A DNA stretch of 64,000 nt from Gammaproteobacteria bacterium (GTDB taxonomy: Bacteria; Pseudomonadota; Gammaproteobacteria; JAJFKO01). The notes under the pieces are model-generated. The model was not told where the DNA came from. It saw only the letters and a program-made list of their open reading frames with translations, and did no database searches. The stretch lies in contig JANQRR010000010.1 in assembly GCA_028284465.1 (NCBI GenBank), positions 62,001 to 126,000 on the forward strand, given 5' to 3'. This document shows positions 18,140 through 29,421 of the stretch, one piece after another (position 1 is the first letter of the stretch; every line of letters begins with the position of its first letter). A program made the position numbers and the translations under genes.

Positions 18140-19191
18140 GGATTATCGTTATCATGATGTGACGATAATGCCGCACCGAGCAACTTAGCGGTAATATCAA
18201 CTGCAGGGATCACACGCGCATAATCCATCCGCTTCGGTCCAATAACACCTAAAACGCCTAAAACCTCACCGCCAATAGCATAGCTTGATGTGACCACACT
18301 GCAATTATCAAAACCTTCATAACCTGATTCTTCACCAATAAAAATTTGCACTCCCGTAGATTGCAAACAACGATCGAGTAAATGCAAAATTGCTTGCTTT
18401 TGAGTAAATGCATTAAATAGTGATCGCAAACTTTCAATATCAGCGACTTCTGTCATGGATAATAAATTTGATTCTCCTGCTAACACATAATCATCGACTG
18501 GCTCCGGTTGCTCAAAAGTTTTGCTTGCCATTTCGATCACGGTTTGCATCAGGCGATCCATTTGTGATCTATCTTCTTGCAAACTTGCTAGTAATAACTG
18601 ATGGATCGCTAGTAATTCTCTACCATTATAATGTTCGCTTAAATAATTAGCCGCTTGTTGCAATTCACTGGCAGAATAAGGACGATCCGTATAGATAATA
18701 CGATTTTGTACCTCACGCCCATTAAACACTAAAATCGCTAATACGCGATTACCTGATAGTGGTAAAAATTCAACATGGCGCAATTTGACGCGGTTTTGCC
18801 GCGGTAACTTTACTAAGCCTGCCATTTGCGTAATGTTGGCTAATAAAGTCGATGCTGAACCCATTAACTCGGCAATATCGGCATCCGGATTCAACGTTTG
18901 ACTTAATAAATCAATTTCTTTTTGTTCTAGTGGTTTAACATCTGTTAAGCCATCGACAAACACACGAAAACCGCGTGCTGTTGGCACTCGACCAGCGGAA
19001 GTATGCGGTGACGTTAAATAACCATTGTCTTCTAAATCCGCTAATACATTACGGATCGTTGCGGAACTTAAATGTGATCCTGTTGATTCTGCCAATGTGC
19101 GTGAACCTACGGGCTGACCTTCACGAATATAACGCGCGATCAATGCTCGCAAAATATCTCGAGACCGTTGACTGATATTTTTTTCTTTCAT
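18133..19191 (-). CDS. hrcA: Heat-inducible transcription repressor HrcA
   Basis: 352 aa from ATG 19191. The N-terminal winged helix has SQRSRDILRALIARYIREGQ and SSATIRNVLADLEDNGYL, then TSAGRVPTARGFRVFVD; the C-terminal domain has the conserved IGPKRMDYARVIPAVDITA. HrcA represses genes with a CIRCE element. I see no CIRCE upstream of hrcA, grpE or dnaK, so its targets probably lie elsewhere, perhaps groE. Confidence 0.96.
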   Translation of the reverse strand: MKEKNISQRSRDILRALIARYIREGQPVGSRTLAESTGSHLSSATIRNVLADLEDNGYLTSPHTSAGRVPTARGFRVFVDGLTDVKPLEQKEIDLLSQTLNPDADIAELMGSASTLLANITQMAGLVKLPRQNRVKLRHVEFLPLSGNRVLAILVFNGREVQNRIIYTDRPYSASELQQAANYLSEHYNGRELLAIHQLLLASLQEDRSQMDRLMQTVIEMASKTFEQPEPVDDYVLAGESNLLSMTEVADIESLRSLFNAFTQKQAILHLLDRCLQSTGVQIFIGEESGYEGFDNCSVVTSSYAIGGEVLGVLGVIGPKRMDYARVIPAVDITAKLLGAALSSHHDNDNPL

Positions 19192-19203
19192 CGAGTTTTC
19201 CCA

Positions 19204-19209
19204 TATAAT
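19204..19209 (+). promoter_or_regulatory. Perfect -10 box directly in front of pgi
   Basis: TATAAT is followed by 6 bases and then the pgi ATG at 19216, so transcription would start at or near the start codon. No good -35 box is present at 16 to 18 bases (TTTTCT-like). Only 24 bases separate the divergent hrcA and pgi starts. Confidence 0.5.
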
Positions 19210-19215
19210 GCTTGC

Positions 19216-20877
19216 ATGAAACAATTAACCCAAAGCCAAGCTTGGCAAGTTTTGCAGCAACATCATCATGACATTGCGCCACAGCATATGCGTGAATGGT
19301 TTGTTCACGACAAGCATCGTTTCGCTAATCTTAGCATGCACACAAATGAAATCCTGGTGGATTTTTCTAAGCAACGCGTTACTCCTACCACAATCCAACT
19401 GTTATGCGAGTTGGCAAACCAAAGTTATTTATATCAACGTATTGAAGATATGTTTGCCGGCGAAAGCGTTAATAATACTGAAAAACGTGCGGCTTTGCAT
19501 ACTGCGTTACGTAATCGCAGCGCCGACCAGATCTTAGTCAACGGTCAGGACGTTATGCCTGACATTCTCGCTAGCCTAGATAAGTTACGTCATTTTACCA
19601 CACAATTACACCAGCAACGCTGGCATGGTCATACTGGTTTAGCTATTACTGATGTCGTTAATATTGGGATTGGCGGCTCTGATCTAGGGCCACGGATGGT
19701 CACAGCCGCATTGACCTCTTTTCGCCAACCAGGTATTCGTTGCCATTTTGTCGCCAATGTCGATGGCACTGAACTCACTGAAACCCTAAAACCCTTAAAC
19801 CCCGCAACGACTTTATTTGTTATTGCTTCAAAAACATTCACAACATTAGAAACCCTAATCAATGCTGCGAGCGCAAAACGTTGGCTGGTTAATGGCCTTG
19901 GCAATGATCGCGCGATAGCAAAACATTTTGTCGCCATTACTGCAAATGATGTCAAGGCATTAGAATTTGGCATTGATGATAATAATATTTTTAAATTCTG
20001 GGATTGGGTTGGTGGCCGTTTTTCCTTATGGTCGGCGATTGGTTTAACCATCGCGATAAGTATCGGCATGGATGCTTTCGAGCACTTGTTAGCTGGTGCA
20101 TACACTATGGATAAACATTTTTGTAGTCATGATTACCGCCATAACATTCCCATCGTCATGGCGCTTATCGATATTTGGAATATTAATTTTTTCAATTGGC
20201 ATAGCCATGCGATTATTCCTTATGATCATTATCTTCGTTGGTTGCCCGCTTATTTACAACAAGCTGAAATGGAAAGTAATGGTAAAAGTATGCAACGGTC
20301 TGGGCAAGCCGTTAATTACGCGACTGCACCCGTCATTTGGGGCCAGCCTGGCTCTAATAGTCAACATGCATTTTTGCAAGCATTATTGCAAGGCACGCAA
20401 ACTGTACCCGTTGATTTTATTGTCCCACTTAAAAGCCATAACCCACTTGAGCAGCATCATGAATTACTATTCGCATCATGTTTAAGCCAAAGCAATGCTT
20501 TAATGTCTGGGCGCACCCTAAAAGAAGCGACTCACGAATTAATAGCGACTGGCATGCCGCCTGACGATGTGCAAGCGCTAGCACCACATAAAGTGATCCC
20601 TGGCAATCGCCCCAGCACAACGTTGCTACTTGAAAGCATCACCCCGACAAGTCTAGGCGAACTGATTGCTTTATATGAACATAAGATCTTTGCCACTAGC
20701 GTTATTTGGAATATTAACGCATTTGATCAATGGGGTGTTGAACTTAGTAAACAATTGGCAAATAAGATCTTGCCTGATTTAACTAACCCTGATAAGGTGC
20801 CACAATTTGATGCTTCAACCAATGGGCTTATTCGCTATTTTCACCAACAACATATTACGGATCACCCCACTCGATGA
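19216..20877 (+). CDS. pgi: Glucose-6-phosphate isomerase
   Basis: 553 aa from ATG 19216; the frame runs 16 codons further upstream into hrcA, but the family starts with the chosen segment (KQLTQSQAWQVL). Signatures are VVNIGIGGSDLGPRM, FVANVDGTEL, FWDWVGGRFSLWSAIGL with the catalytic Arg and Glu region, and MESNGK. It interconverts glucose 6-phosphate and fructose 6-phosphate. It overlaps trpS by 4 bases, implying coupled translation of the two. Confidence 0.97.
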   Translation: MKQLTQSQAWQVLQQHHHDIAPQHMREWFVHDKHRFANLSMHTNEILVDFSKQRVTPTTIQLLCELANQSYLYQRIEDMFAGESVNNTEKRAALHTALRNRSADQILVNGQDVMPDILASLDKLRHFTTQLHQQRWHGHTGLAITDVVNIGIGGSDLGPRMVTAALTSFRQPGIRCHFVANVDGTELTETLKPLNPATTLFVIASKTFTTLETLINAASAKRWLVNGLGNDRAIAKHFVAITANDVKALEFGIDDNNIFKFWDWVGGRFSLWSAIGLTIAISIGMDAFEHLLAGAYTMDKHFCSHDYRHNIPIVMALIDIWNINFFNWHSHAIIPYDHYLRWLPAYLQQAEMESNGKSMQRSGQAVNYATAPVIWGQPGSNSQHAFLQALLQGTQTVPVDFIVPLKSHNPLEQHHELLFASCLSQSNALMSGRTLKEATHELIATGMPPDDVQALAPHKVIPGNRPSTTLLLESITPTSLGELIALYEHKIFATSVIWNINAFDQWGVELSKQLANKILPDLTNPDKVPQFDASTNGLIRYFHQQHITDHPTR

Positions 20878-21929
20878 ACACACAAACTATTCACGCTAAG
20901 CAAAAACCTCGTATTCTCACTGGCGACACAACCACTGGACGCTTACATTTAGGCCATTGGGTAGGTTCGTTAGAAAACCGCGTACAATTACAAGATCAAT
21001 ATGATTGTTATTTTTTGATTGCTAACTTACATGCATTAACAACGCGAGCTGATCGGCCTGCTGAAGTTCGTCAAAGTGCGATCGATATTTTATTAGATTA
21101 TTTAAGCATCGGGATCGATCCGCAAAAAAGCACTATCCTGCTGCAATCAGAAATACCAGCCATTGCTGATCTCACTTTTATTTTTAGTATGCTATTAAGT
21201 TTTCCGCGAGTAATGCGCAATCCAACGATTAAAGATGAAATTCGTGATAAAAACTTAGGTGAGAATTATCCCTTTGGGTTTTTATTATATCCGGTGGGCC
21301 AAGTCGCCGATATTTTGGCGTTTCGTGCGGAATTGGTACCAGTAGGTGAAGATCAGATCCCGCATGTAGAAATGACCCGCGAAGTGGCACGCCGTTTTAA
21401 TCAATTGTATTGTGAACAAGGCAATGAATTATTTCCTATTCCCGAAGCCAAGATGGGCCGCGCCAAACGTTTAGTGGGTTTATCCGGCCCAGATAAAAAC
21501 ACCGGCAATTTATTAAAAATGAGTAAATCATTAAATAATGCGATATTCTTAAGTGACGATCCTGATACCGTACGTAAAAAAATTATGAGCATGTATACCG
21601 ATCCAAATCGTTTGCGTCCAACTGACAAAGGCACAGTAGAAAATAATCCTTTATGGATCTTTCATGAAACTTTCAATCCCGATCAAGCGTGGGTCGCTGA
21701 AGCTGAAGATAAATACCGCAATGGCCAGATCGGTGATGTTGAATGTAAGCGTAAACTCATTGAAGTGCTGGTCGAATTTATTGAACCCATTCGTCAGCGA
21801 CGCTCAGTGTATGAAAATGATATCGGTCAAGCGCTTGATATACTTAAAGCCGGCACCGAGCGCGCGAATGTGGTAGCGGATGATACCTTACAACAAGTCA
21901 AAAAAGCCATGCAGCAGGATTATTTTTAA
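20874..21929 (+). CDS. trpS: Tryptophan--tRNA ligase
   Basis: 351 aa class I synthetase. The HIGH-like motif is HLGH (25-28) in TTTGRLHLGHW and the KMSKS motif is intact at 215-219. The sequence after the HIGH motif (GSLENRVQLQDQYDCYFLIANLHALTTRADRP in part) belongs to the longer TrpRS variant rather than the Escherichia coli type (established only by my recollection of both). The ATG overlaps the pgi stop by ATGA. Confidence 0.93.
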   Translation: MNTQTIHAKQKPRILTGDTTTGRLHLGHWVGSLENRVQLQDQYDCYFLIANLHALTTRADRPAEVRQSAIDILLDYLSIGIDPQKSTILLQSEIPAIADLTFIFSMLLSFPRVMRNPTIKDEIRDKNLGENYPFGFLLYPVGQVADILAFRAELVPVGEDQIPHVEMTREVARRFNQLYCEQGNELFPIPEAKMGRAKRLVGLSGPDKNTGNLLKMSKSLNNAIFLSDDPDTVRKKIMSMYTDPNRLRPTDKGTVENNPLWIFHETFNPDQAWVAEAEDKYRNGQIGDVECKRKLIEVLVEFIEPIRQRRSVYENDIGQALDILKAGTERANVVADDTLQQVKKAMQQDYF

Positions 21930-22180
21930 TTTCTTTTTTCCCCTGGTCCCCAACCTTCTGTTATACTTGGCCTACCTACCTTTAGCCCACGCGTATGTGT
22001 AGGAGTATCACCTCTCGTTGCATATGCTGCTCCAGCTGTAACAGCCGCAGCTCCTATAACTGCAGCAGCTTTCGGGCCATGTTTTTTGATTACATTCACT
22101 GCCTTCTTAGCAAGCCTACTAGCTTTCCCAGCCCCTTTTATGTTTGCTTTTTGTCGCGGTTTCAATCGCTTTTTAGCCAT
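21926..22180 (-). CDS. Small basic protein with hydrophobic Ala-rich segment
   Basis: 84 aa. Residues 1-37 are lysine- and arginine-rich (AKKRLKPRQKANIKG, RLAKKAVNVIKK). Residues 38-54 form an Ala/Val/Gly hydrophobic segment (AAAVIGAAAVTAGAAYA) that could span a membrane, followed by a polar tail. AAGGAGGAGG stands 7 bases before the ATG, one of the best ribosome-binding sites in the window, so the gene is probably highly translated. Its stop overlaps the convergent trpS stop. No family recognised; the basic head plus hydrophobic segment resembles membrane-active or DNA-binding peptides. Confidence 0.75.
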   Translation of the reverse strand: MAKKRLKPRQKANIKGAGKASRLAKKAVNVIKKHGPKAAAVIGAAAVTAGAAYATRGDTPTHTRGLKVGRPSITEGWGPGEKRN

Positions 22181-22226
22181 GATAACCTCCTCCTTAGACC
22201 ATATAACTTAACTATATAGATATAAT

Positions 22227-22244
22227 AGTATAGCACCTATGCTA
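22227..22244 (-). promoter_or_regulatory. Extended -10 promoter with inverted repeat
   Basis: Reverse strand TGCTATACT (22235-22227) is an extended -10 box for the 84-aa gene. It is overlapped by TAGCA-TAGG-TGCTA (22244-22231), a possible operator. No clear -35 box. Confidence 0.45.
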
Positions 22245-22246
22245 AA

Positions 22247-24251
<2,005 letters not shown>

Positions 24252-24308
24252 CTAATATTTTTCACTTATACATTTGCCACTGCGAGAAATGACGATATAT
24301 ATATTTTC

Positions 24309-25622
24309 TTAACTTTTCACTTTATCACGTTGTTTTAAATTCGCTAACTTTTCCGCAATTTTAATTTCCAAACCTCTCGCCACAGGATGATAGTATTGGC
24401 GTTCGCCCAATTGTTCTGGGAAATAATGTTCACCTGCAGCATATGCATCCTTTTCATCATGCGCGTAACGATAATCTTTACCATATCCCATCTTTTTAAG
24501 CAATTTTGTCGGTGCATTGCGCAAATGCATCGGCACCGGCAATGAACCCGATTTTTGTGCATCACTATACGCTGCATTAAACGCTTGATACACAGCATTA
24601 CTTTTTGCTGTACAGGCCAAATACACTATCGCTTGCGCAATCGCTAGTTCTCCTTCTGGGCTGCCGAGCCGTTCATATGTTTCCCAGGCATTTAACGCTA
24701 ATTGTAAACCACGCGGATCAGCATTACCAATATCTTCACTAGCCATACGCACAACACGTCGCGCAATATAGAGCGGATCGCAACCTCCATCAAGCATACG
24801 ACTTAACCAATATAATGCGGCATCAGGTGCCGAACCACGCACCGATTTATGCAATGCAGAAATTTGTTCATGAAATACATCGCCACCTTTATCAAAACGT
24901 CGCAAGCCTGTCGCTGCAACTTCAGCTAACACTGCTGCTGTTATTATTTTCTTCCCTGCTTGTTCTTCAGCAAGATCGGCAGCAATTTCTAACATCCCTA
25001 AAGCACGGCGCGCATCGCCATCAGCAGCCTGCGCCAATTGTTGTTTGACTGCAGACGGTATTTCAACAGCTTGCTCAGCTAAACCTCGTTCTTTAGTTGT
25101 TAACGCATTATCGATAATCGCAATCAAATCGGTTTCGGTTAATTGACGTAACACATACACTCTGGTTCGCGATAACAATGCATTATTAAGTTCAAATGAA
25201 GGGTTTTCAGTGGTTGCACCAATTAAGGTTAATAAACCGTTTTCTACATGTGGTAATAACACATCTTGCTGCGATTTATTAAAACGGTGGATTTCATCGA
25301 TGAACAATACTGTTGCTTGATCGTGCTCTGCAAGTTTCTGCTGCGCTTCTGCGACAACTTGACGTATATCTTTAACTCCGGCTAACACGGCTGACAACGA
25401 TTGCATATGCGCATTGGTACTGGCTACTAATAACTTCGCAAAGGTGGTTTTCCCTGTGCCGGGCGGTCCCCATAAAATCATTGAATGCAAATTACCGTCA
25501 GTCACTGCTCGCCATAAAGGTTTACCTGGTGCTAATAAATGTTGTTGCCCCACAAATTCGGTTATGGTTTGTGGGCGCATACGGGTTGCAAGCGGTTGTA
25601 ATGGATTCTTGGTTACTGTCAT
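24309..25622 (-). CDS. rarA: Replication-associated recombination protein A (RarA/MgsA)
   Basis: 437 aa clamp-loader-like AAA ATPase. It starts with PLATRMRPQTITEFVGQQHLL, then Walker A GPPGTGKTTFA, Walker B FIDEIHRFNKSQQD and sensor 1 GATTENPSFE. The C-terminal tetramerisation domain has SEDIGNADPRGL and HLRNAPT. It acts at stalled replication forks. It precedes serS by 66 bases in the same direction; lolA, often found here, is absent. Confidence 0.96.
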   Translation of the reverse strand: MTVTKNPLQPLATRMRPQTITEFVGQQHLLAPGKPLWRAVTDGNLHSMILWGPPGTGKTTFAKLLVASTNAHMQSLSAVLAGVKDIRQVVAEAQQKLAEHDQATVLFIDEIHRFNKSQQDVLLPHVENGLLTLIGATTENPSFELNNALLSRTRVYVLRQLTETDLIAIIDNALTTKERGLAEQAVEIPSAVKQQLAQAADGDARRALGMLEIAADLAEEQAGKKIITAAVLAEVAATGLRRFDKGGDVFHEQISALHKSVRGSAPDAALYWLSRMLDGGCDPLYIARRVVRMASEDIGNADPRGLQLALNAWETYERLGSPEGELAIAQAIVYLACTAKSNAVYQAFNAAYSDAQKSGSLPVPMHLRNAPTKLLKKMGYGKDYRYAHDEKDAYAAGEHYFPEQLGERQYYHPVARGLEIKIAEKLANLKQRDKVKS

Positions 25623-25691
25623 TTTGGGTTCTCATCATTAAGGTTACGGAGAATTATACACGATAGTGATTTCATGCACTTTTGATAGCGT

Positions 25692-25720
25692 TTGACAGCA
25701 ATGCTGGCATATGCTAGCAT
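25692..25720 (+). promoter_or_regulatory. Promoter and palindromic operator of the FitAB-type pair
   Basis: Consensus TTGACA (25692-25697), 17-base spacer, TAGCAT (25715-25720). A near-perfect palindrome ATGCTGGCATATGCTAGCAT (25701-25720) fills the spacer and -10 box, the place for autorepression by a ribbon-helix-helix antitoxin. Confidence 0.75.
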
Positions 25721-25760
25721 TTATATTAAGAATATCTAATTTTAATGATGGAGCAAGCTT

Positions 25761-25997
25761 ATGGCTAATTTAAGCGTAAGAAAATTAGATCAACGTGTAT
25801 ACGAAAAATTACGCATTCGTGCAGCAAAACACGGAGTATCAATGGAAGAAGAAGCTCGCCAAATCATCGCTCAGGTAGTCACAGGATCCGATCGGATAAG
25901 CACGATTTTTCAAAAGTATTTTGGTTCAAAGAATGGGATCAACCTAGACATTCCTGATCAACGCAAACCTCATGAACCCATGGATTTTAACGAATGA
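25761..25997 (+). CDS. FitA-like ribbon-helix-helix antitoxin
   Basis: 78 aa. The N-terminus ANLSVRKLDQRVYEKLRIRAAKHGVSMEEEARQI (in part) is the FitA/Arc-type ribbon-helix-helix motif; the C-terminal 35 residues are the toxin-neutralising tail. GGAG precedes the ATG. The stop overlaps the toxin start by ATGA. Partner and layout match FitAB/VapBC modules. Confidence 0.92.
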   Translation: MANLSVRKLDQRVYEKLRIRAAKHGVSMEEEARQIIAQVVTGSDRISTIFQKYFGSKNGINLDIPDQRKPHEPMDFNE

Positions 25998-26410
25998 TCA
26001 TTGTCGACACGAATATCATCTCTGAAATAATGAAACCATCACCTTCTGCTAAAGTCATTGCATGGTTGGATCAAACCGAAACTTCTGATTTGTTTGTTAC
26101 TTCTGTGACTATTGCCGAAATAAAGTATGGGCTTAATGTGCTTCCTAAAGGTAAACGGCAAATCGCACTAGAAGATGCCTTCCATAAAGCAATTGCTAAA
26201 GCATTTCAATATCGTGTTCTCAGTTTTGATGAACCAGCTGCACATGTTTACGGGAAAATCATGGCGCAAAGAAAAACTTTAGGGCGGCCACTAGGAGTAT
26301 GCGACGGACAAATAGCAGCAATTGCTCATCTACATGGTTATATCATAGCAACACGAAATATTCGTGATTTTGCAGATTGCAATTTAGATCTGATCAATCC
26401 TTTCAAATAG
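25994..26410 (+). CDS. FitB-like PIN-domain toxin
   Basis: 138 aa PIN ribonuclease. Acidic metal ligands are visible in MIIVDTNIISE (Asp5), VTIAEIKYG (Glu), GVCDGQIAAIA (Asp) and ATRNIRDF (Asp). The GRPLG-x-x-DGQIAAIA block is typical of FitB. The gene is complete and both partners are intact, unlike the HigBA-like pair in this window. Confidence 0.93.
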   Translation: MIIVDTNIISEIMKPSPSAKVIAWLDQTETSDLFVTSVTIAEIKYGLNVLPKGKRQIALEDAFHKAIAKAFQYRVLSFDEPAAHVYGKIMAQRKTLGRPLGVCDGQIAAIAHLHGYIIATRNIRDFADCNLDLINPFK

Positions 26411-26424
26411 AACCTCAAACTTAT

Positions 26425-26468
26425 AACCCCTATAAAGGATAAATTTGACTTTATCCCTTATAGTGGTT
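26425..26468. terminator. Bidirectional terminator between the toxin and fleQ-like genes
   Basis: A 19-base arm AACCCCTATAAAGGATAAA (26425-26443) pairs with TTTATCCCTTATAGTGGTT (26450-26468) with two mismatches around a 6-base loop. It lies between convergent genes and overlaps the stop codon of the downstream one. Confidence 0.7.
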
Positions 26469-27897
26469 AATCCGTTTCTTCCGAAATAGAAACGAAGCGT
26501 TGATCACGCGACAAACCATATTTACGCATTTTTTCGATTAAGGTTGTGCGCCGCATATTAAGATATTTCGCCGCGCGCATCACGATCCAATCATGCTCAT
26601 CAAGCGCACGACGAATTAATGATACTTCAGTATGCGCCAAATATTCTTTAAGATTAATCCCAGTTGCTACATTTGCTGCGGGCTTTGTTATTGCTTCAGT
26701 GGCTGTTTCAGAAATATCAGCAGCTGCATTAACAAAATCTTCGTTAACATCACAACGAAATTTTTCTGGTAAGTCTTTCACATCCACAATATTGTTAGGA
26801 TATAAGATCGCTAAACGCTCAATTAAATTTGCTAATTCACGCACATTGCCCGGCCAATCATATTGTGCTAAACAATGAACTGCTTGTGGTGTTATTTGCA
26901 TAGTGTGATGTTGCGCACCTGCTAATTGTGCATTAATCTCTGCAATTAAAATTGGTAAATCATCGATGCGCTCACGCAAGGCAGGCACTTCAATGGGAAA
27001 AACATTCAAACGATAATAAAGATCTTCACGAAATTGATCATTAGCAATCGCTGCTTCTAGATCACAATGTGTTGCCGCTATGATCCGCACATCAACTTGA
27101 ATACTTTTGTTACTACCAACCCGCTCAAAACAACGCTCTTGCAATACGCGTAATAATTTCACTTGCATTGATAACGGCATGTCACCAATTTCATCTAAAA
27201 ATAACGTGCCACCTTCAGCTTTTGCAAATCGCCCTTGACGCGCGGTTACCGCCCCAGTAAACGCACCTTTTTCATGACCAAACAATTCACTTTCTAATAA
27301 ATCGCCTGGAATTGCGCCGCAATTGACTGGCACAAAGGGTTGTTCACGACGATTTGATAATTCATGAATACTGCGCGCAACCACTTCTTTACCAGAACCT
27401 GATTCCCCTAAAATTAAAACGCTCGCATCACTTGTTGAAACTTGCTCTACTAATTTACGCACAGCAATTATCGCGGCACTATTGCCTACTAATTTAGCTT
27501 TATGTAACTTTTTGTTAGTATTTGGAATGGATCTTTGCTGACATTGATTAATTAATTTGTGAAACTGTCTATATTTAAAAGGCACATCAAGTGTACCAAT
27601 AATATTGGCTTGTAGATCTGCTAGTAATGCTTTATGCAATTTAGCGTTACTAAGCTGTAAAATTGGTGGTAACGTTGCAGATTGTTGTTTAGATAAATAA
27701 TCTAAGCATTGCGGTTCCGTTGTTTGGCTGATGATAATTGCTACTACGCTGGCTAACTTAAGCGCCGCATTTAAATCATTACGGGTTTTAATAATAGTAT
27801 ATTTATAATCAAGAAAATTAAGCAATAGTGCGAGATCATGTGCTTGCTTTTGATCATTGTCTAAAATTAATATGCCGCAACCATGATCACGATCCAT
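26467..27897 (-). CDS. Sigma-54-dependent transcriptional activator, FleQ type
   Basis: 476 aa. The N-terminal 120 residues resemble the FleQ domain, a degenerate receiver, and I see no clear phospho-acceptor site. The AAA domain has Walker A GESGSGKE (164-171), the sigma-54 contact GAFTGA (211-216) and Walker [12 protein letters not shown]. The C-terminus is a Fis-type helix-turn-helix ([21 protein letters not shown]). AGGAG precedes ATG 27897. FleQ proteins control flagellar or surface genes; no flagellar genes occur in this window. Confidence 0.88.
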   Translation of the reverse strand: MDRDHGCGILILDNDQKQAHDLALLLNFLDYKYTIIKTRNDLNAALKLASVVAIIISQTTEPQCLDYLSKQQSATLPPILQLSNAKLHKALLADLQANIIGTLDVPFKYRQFHKLINQCQQRSIPNTNKKLHKAKLVGNSAAIIAVRKLVEQVSTSDASVLILGESGSGKEVVARSIHELSNRREQPFVPVNCGAIPGDLLESELFGHEKGAFTGAVTARQGRFAKAEGGTLFLDEIGDMPLSMQVKLLRVLQERCFERVGSNKSIQVDVRIIAATHCDLEAAIANDQFREDLYYRLNVFPIEVPALRERIDDLPILIAEINAQLAGAQHHTMQITPQAVHCLAQYDWPGNVRELANLIERLAILYPNNIVDVKDLPEKFRCDVNEDFVNAAADISETATEAITKPAANVATGINLKEYLAHTEVSLIRRALDEHDWIVMRAAKYLNMRRTTLIEKMRKYGLSRDQRFVSISEETD

Positions 27898-27932
27898 GCA
27901 CCCAATGCTCCTTACATTTTTTTAGAGGTTAG

Positions 27933-29273
27933 TTATGTTGTAACGGATCTGGGTAGTCGTGTCAAACTCTTGGCAGCATTTTTAGAAGGCTGGGTAACGA
28001 CTTCCATTGGTTTCGACGGTGGTGGTGAAGAATGTTTGAAAAAGCTAGGCACTGCAAGTATTGAAACCGGTCTAGAGGTTGCAAAAGTGCTATCTTGCTT
28101 GAGTATGCCCGCAGTTTGCAATTCATGGGTAATGTTTTTATGTAGCAAACTTAAATTCTTAGAAGAATCAACTTGGGAAGATTGTTGCACAATATTTTGT
28201 AGTGCTAAATATTGTGATTGCATATGTGGTTGTTGTTTAGGTGATAACATATAGAGCAAACGAAACATTTTTGCTACAGCACTCAATTCTTCAAGTTCAT
28301 GCGTTGCTAATGATTGTTGCTCGAATTGCTGGAGAGAGGCAAATAGAGCATCAATATAGCTACGCATTGACTCGATAACATTAACGATTTCAGCTTGTTG
28401 CTTTTGATCACCACACTCAGTAATTAATAACAATCTAAATATTGGCTGCGGAACACGCACAATACCATCAATACCGTTTGCTATTTCAGCTTTTATTTCA
28501 CCAAGATATTTAGCAACATAACGAGATAACATTTTTCGATCATTGCTGCCTGCTTGTAAAAGTTTGTCGTGTGAATGTGCAGGTTTATTAGCAAGATATT
28601 TCTTTATAAACATAATGGCAAGGTAGGCAGCTATGCTAAAAGCATCACCAATCACATTAAAACGTTTTTTGATATCGACAAATTCTTTATTGGTTGAATT
28701 GATCAAAATACAATTTCGCAACACGGCAGTAAATAGCCCAGAAGCAGCAAGCATTGTCACTATCATCTTTTTTTCTTGTGATGATGCTGCGGTCTCAACC
28801 ATCAATCGGCGCGCTACGCCATCACCTACATAATTAACTAATTCACGTCTATTATATTTATATTGTCTGATAAAAGCTTCACGTTTATGTCGCAAATTTT
28901 GACGCGTGATCGGATCACCAAGCACATCACATAGGCGATAACAGGTAATGATATGTGTCATCATGGTATTCAATTCACGATTTTTTCCCGTTAATTGCAA
29001 CAGCAGTAAACGTTTACTATCCAGCTTAAAAGATATATCGACAACTGTAGTAGCTAATTTTAATTGTCGATTGAATGCTGCGCGAATGCCTAACATTAAC
29101 TGTCGATAATCATTAACATTGAAAACAAATTTGGGGTTGTTAGGATAATGAAGATTATTAGCATTATTAGAGTTATTTTTGCCAGTACGTAAAAACTGCC
29201 TAATAAAATTTATCATTGACCACACTATGCGCAGAATCGATAAACCGGCTTTTTTGAATGCAGCGTCATCCAT
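27933..29273 (-). CDS. Unknown 446-aa protein
   Basis: Not recognised. The N-terminus is hydrophobic and basic (LSILRIVWSMINFIRQFLR), followed by an Asn-rich linker and a long, mostly helical middle part. Two hydrophobic stretches stand near 176-195 (VTMLAASGLFTAVLRNCILI) and 211-228 (DAFSIAAYLAIMFIKKYL). The last 70 residues are rich in Ser, Pro, Thr and Lys and look disordered. There is no signal peptide. It is a single gene between the fleQ-like gene and hda; size, composition and polar tail are effector-like, which is inference only. Confidence 0.75.
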   Translation of the reverse strand: MDDAAFKKAGLSILRIVWSMINFIRQFLRTGKNNSNNANNLHYPNNPKFVFNVNDYRQLMLGIRAAFNRQLKLATTVVDISFKLDSKRLLLLQLTGKNRELNTMMTHIITCYRLCDVLGDPITRQNLRHKREAFIRQYKYNRRELVNYVGDGVARRLMVETAASSQEKKMIVTMLAASGLFTAVLRNCILINSTNKEFVDIKKRFNVIGDAFSIAAYLAIMFIKKYLANKPAHSHDKLLQAGSNDRKMLSRYVAKYLGEIKAEIANGIDGIVRVPQPIFRLLLITECGDQKQQAEIVNVIESMRSYIDALFASLQQFEQQSLATHELEELSAVAKMFRLLYMLSPKQQPHMQSQYLALQNIVQQSSQVDSSKNLSLLHKNITHELQTAGILKQDSTFATSRPVSILAVPSFFKHSSPPPSKPMEVVTQPSKNAAKSLTRLPRSVTT

Positions 29274-29360
29274 AACTTGATATCTCTTATCTCTTTTTCT
29301 TATGCATGTCTGATCAAGCTAGCAGAAAAAATCTAGCCATGTAAAGTATTTTTCAAATAA

Positions 29361-29400
29361 ATTAACAACTTATTTCATTAACATGTTTACATCATTAACA
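29361..29400. repeat. Three direct ATTAACA repeats upstream of the unknown gene
   Basis: ATTAACA occurs at 29361-29367, 29377-29383 and 29394-29400, spaced 16 and 17 bases, in the 148-base gap between the 446-aa gene and the 3' end of hda. On the reverse strand they read TGTTAAT ahead of the unknown gene's start, a possible multi-site operator. Confidence 0.4.
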
Positions 29401-29421
29401 AAAAAAGATTTTTTAGAATAG

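Noticed and set aside
24270-24300. Another copy of the dispersed palindrome (CACTGCGAGAAATGAC)
   Set aside because: Only one arm is recognisable, too degenerate to list.
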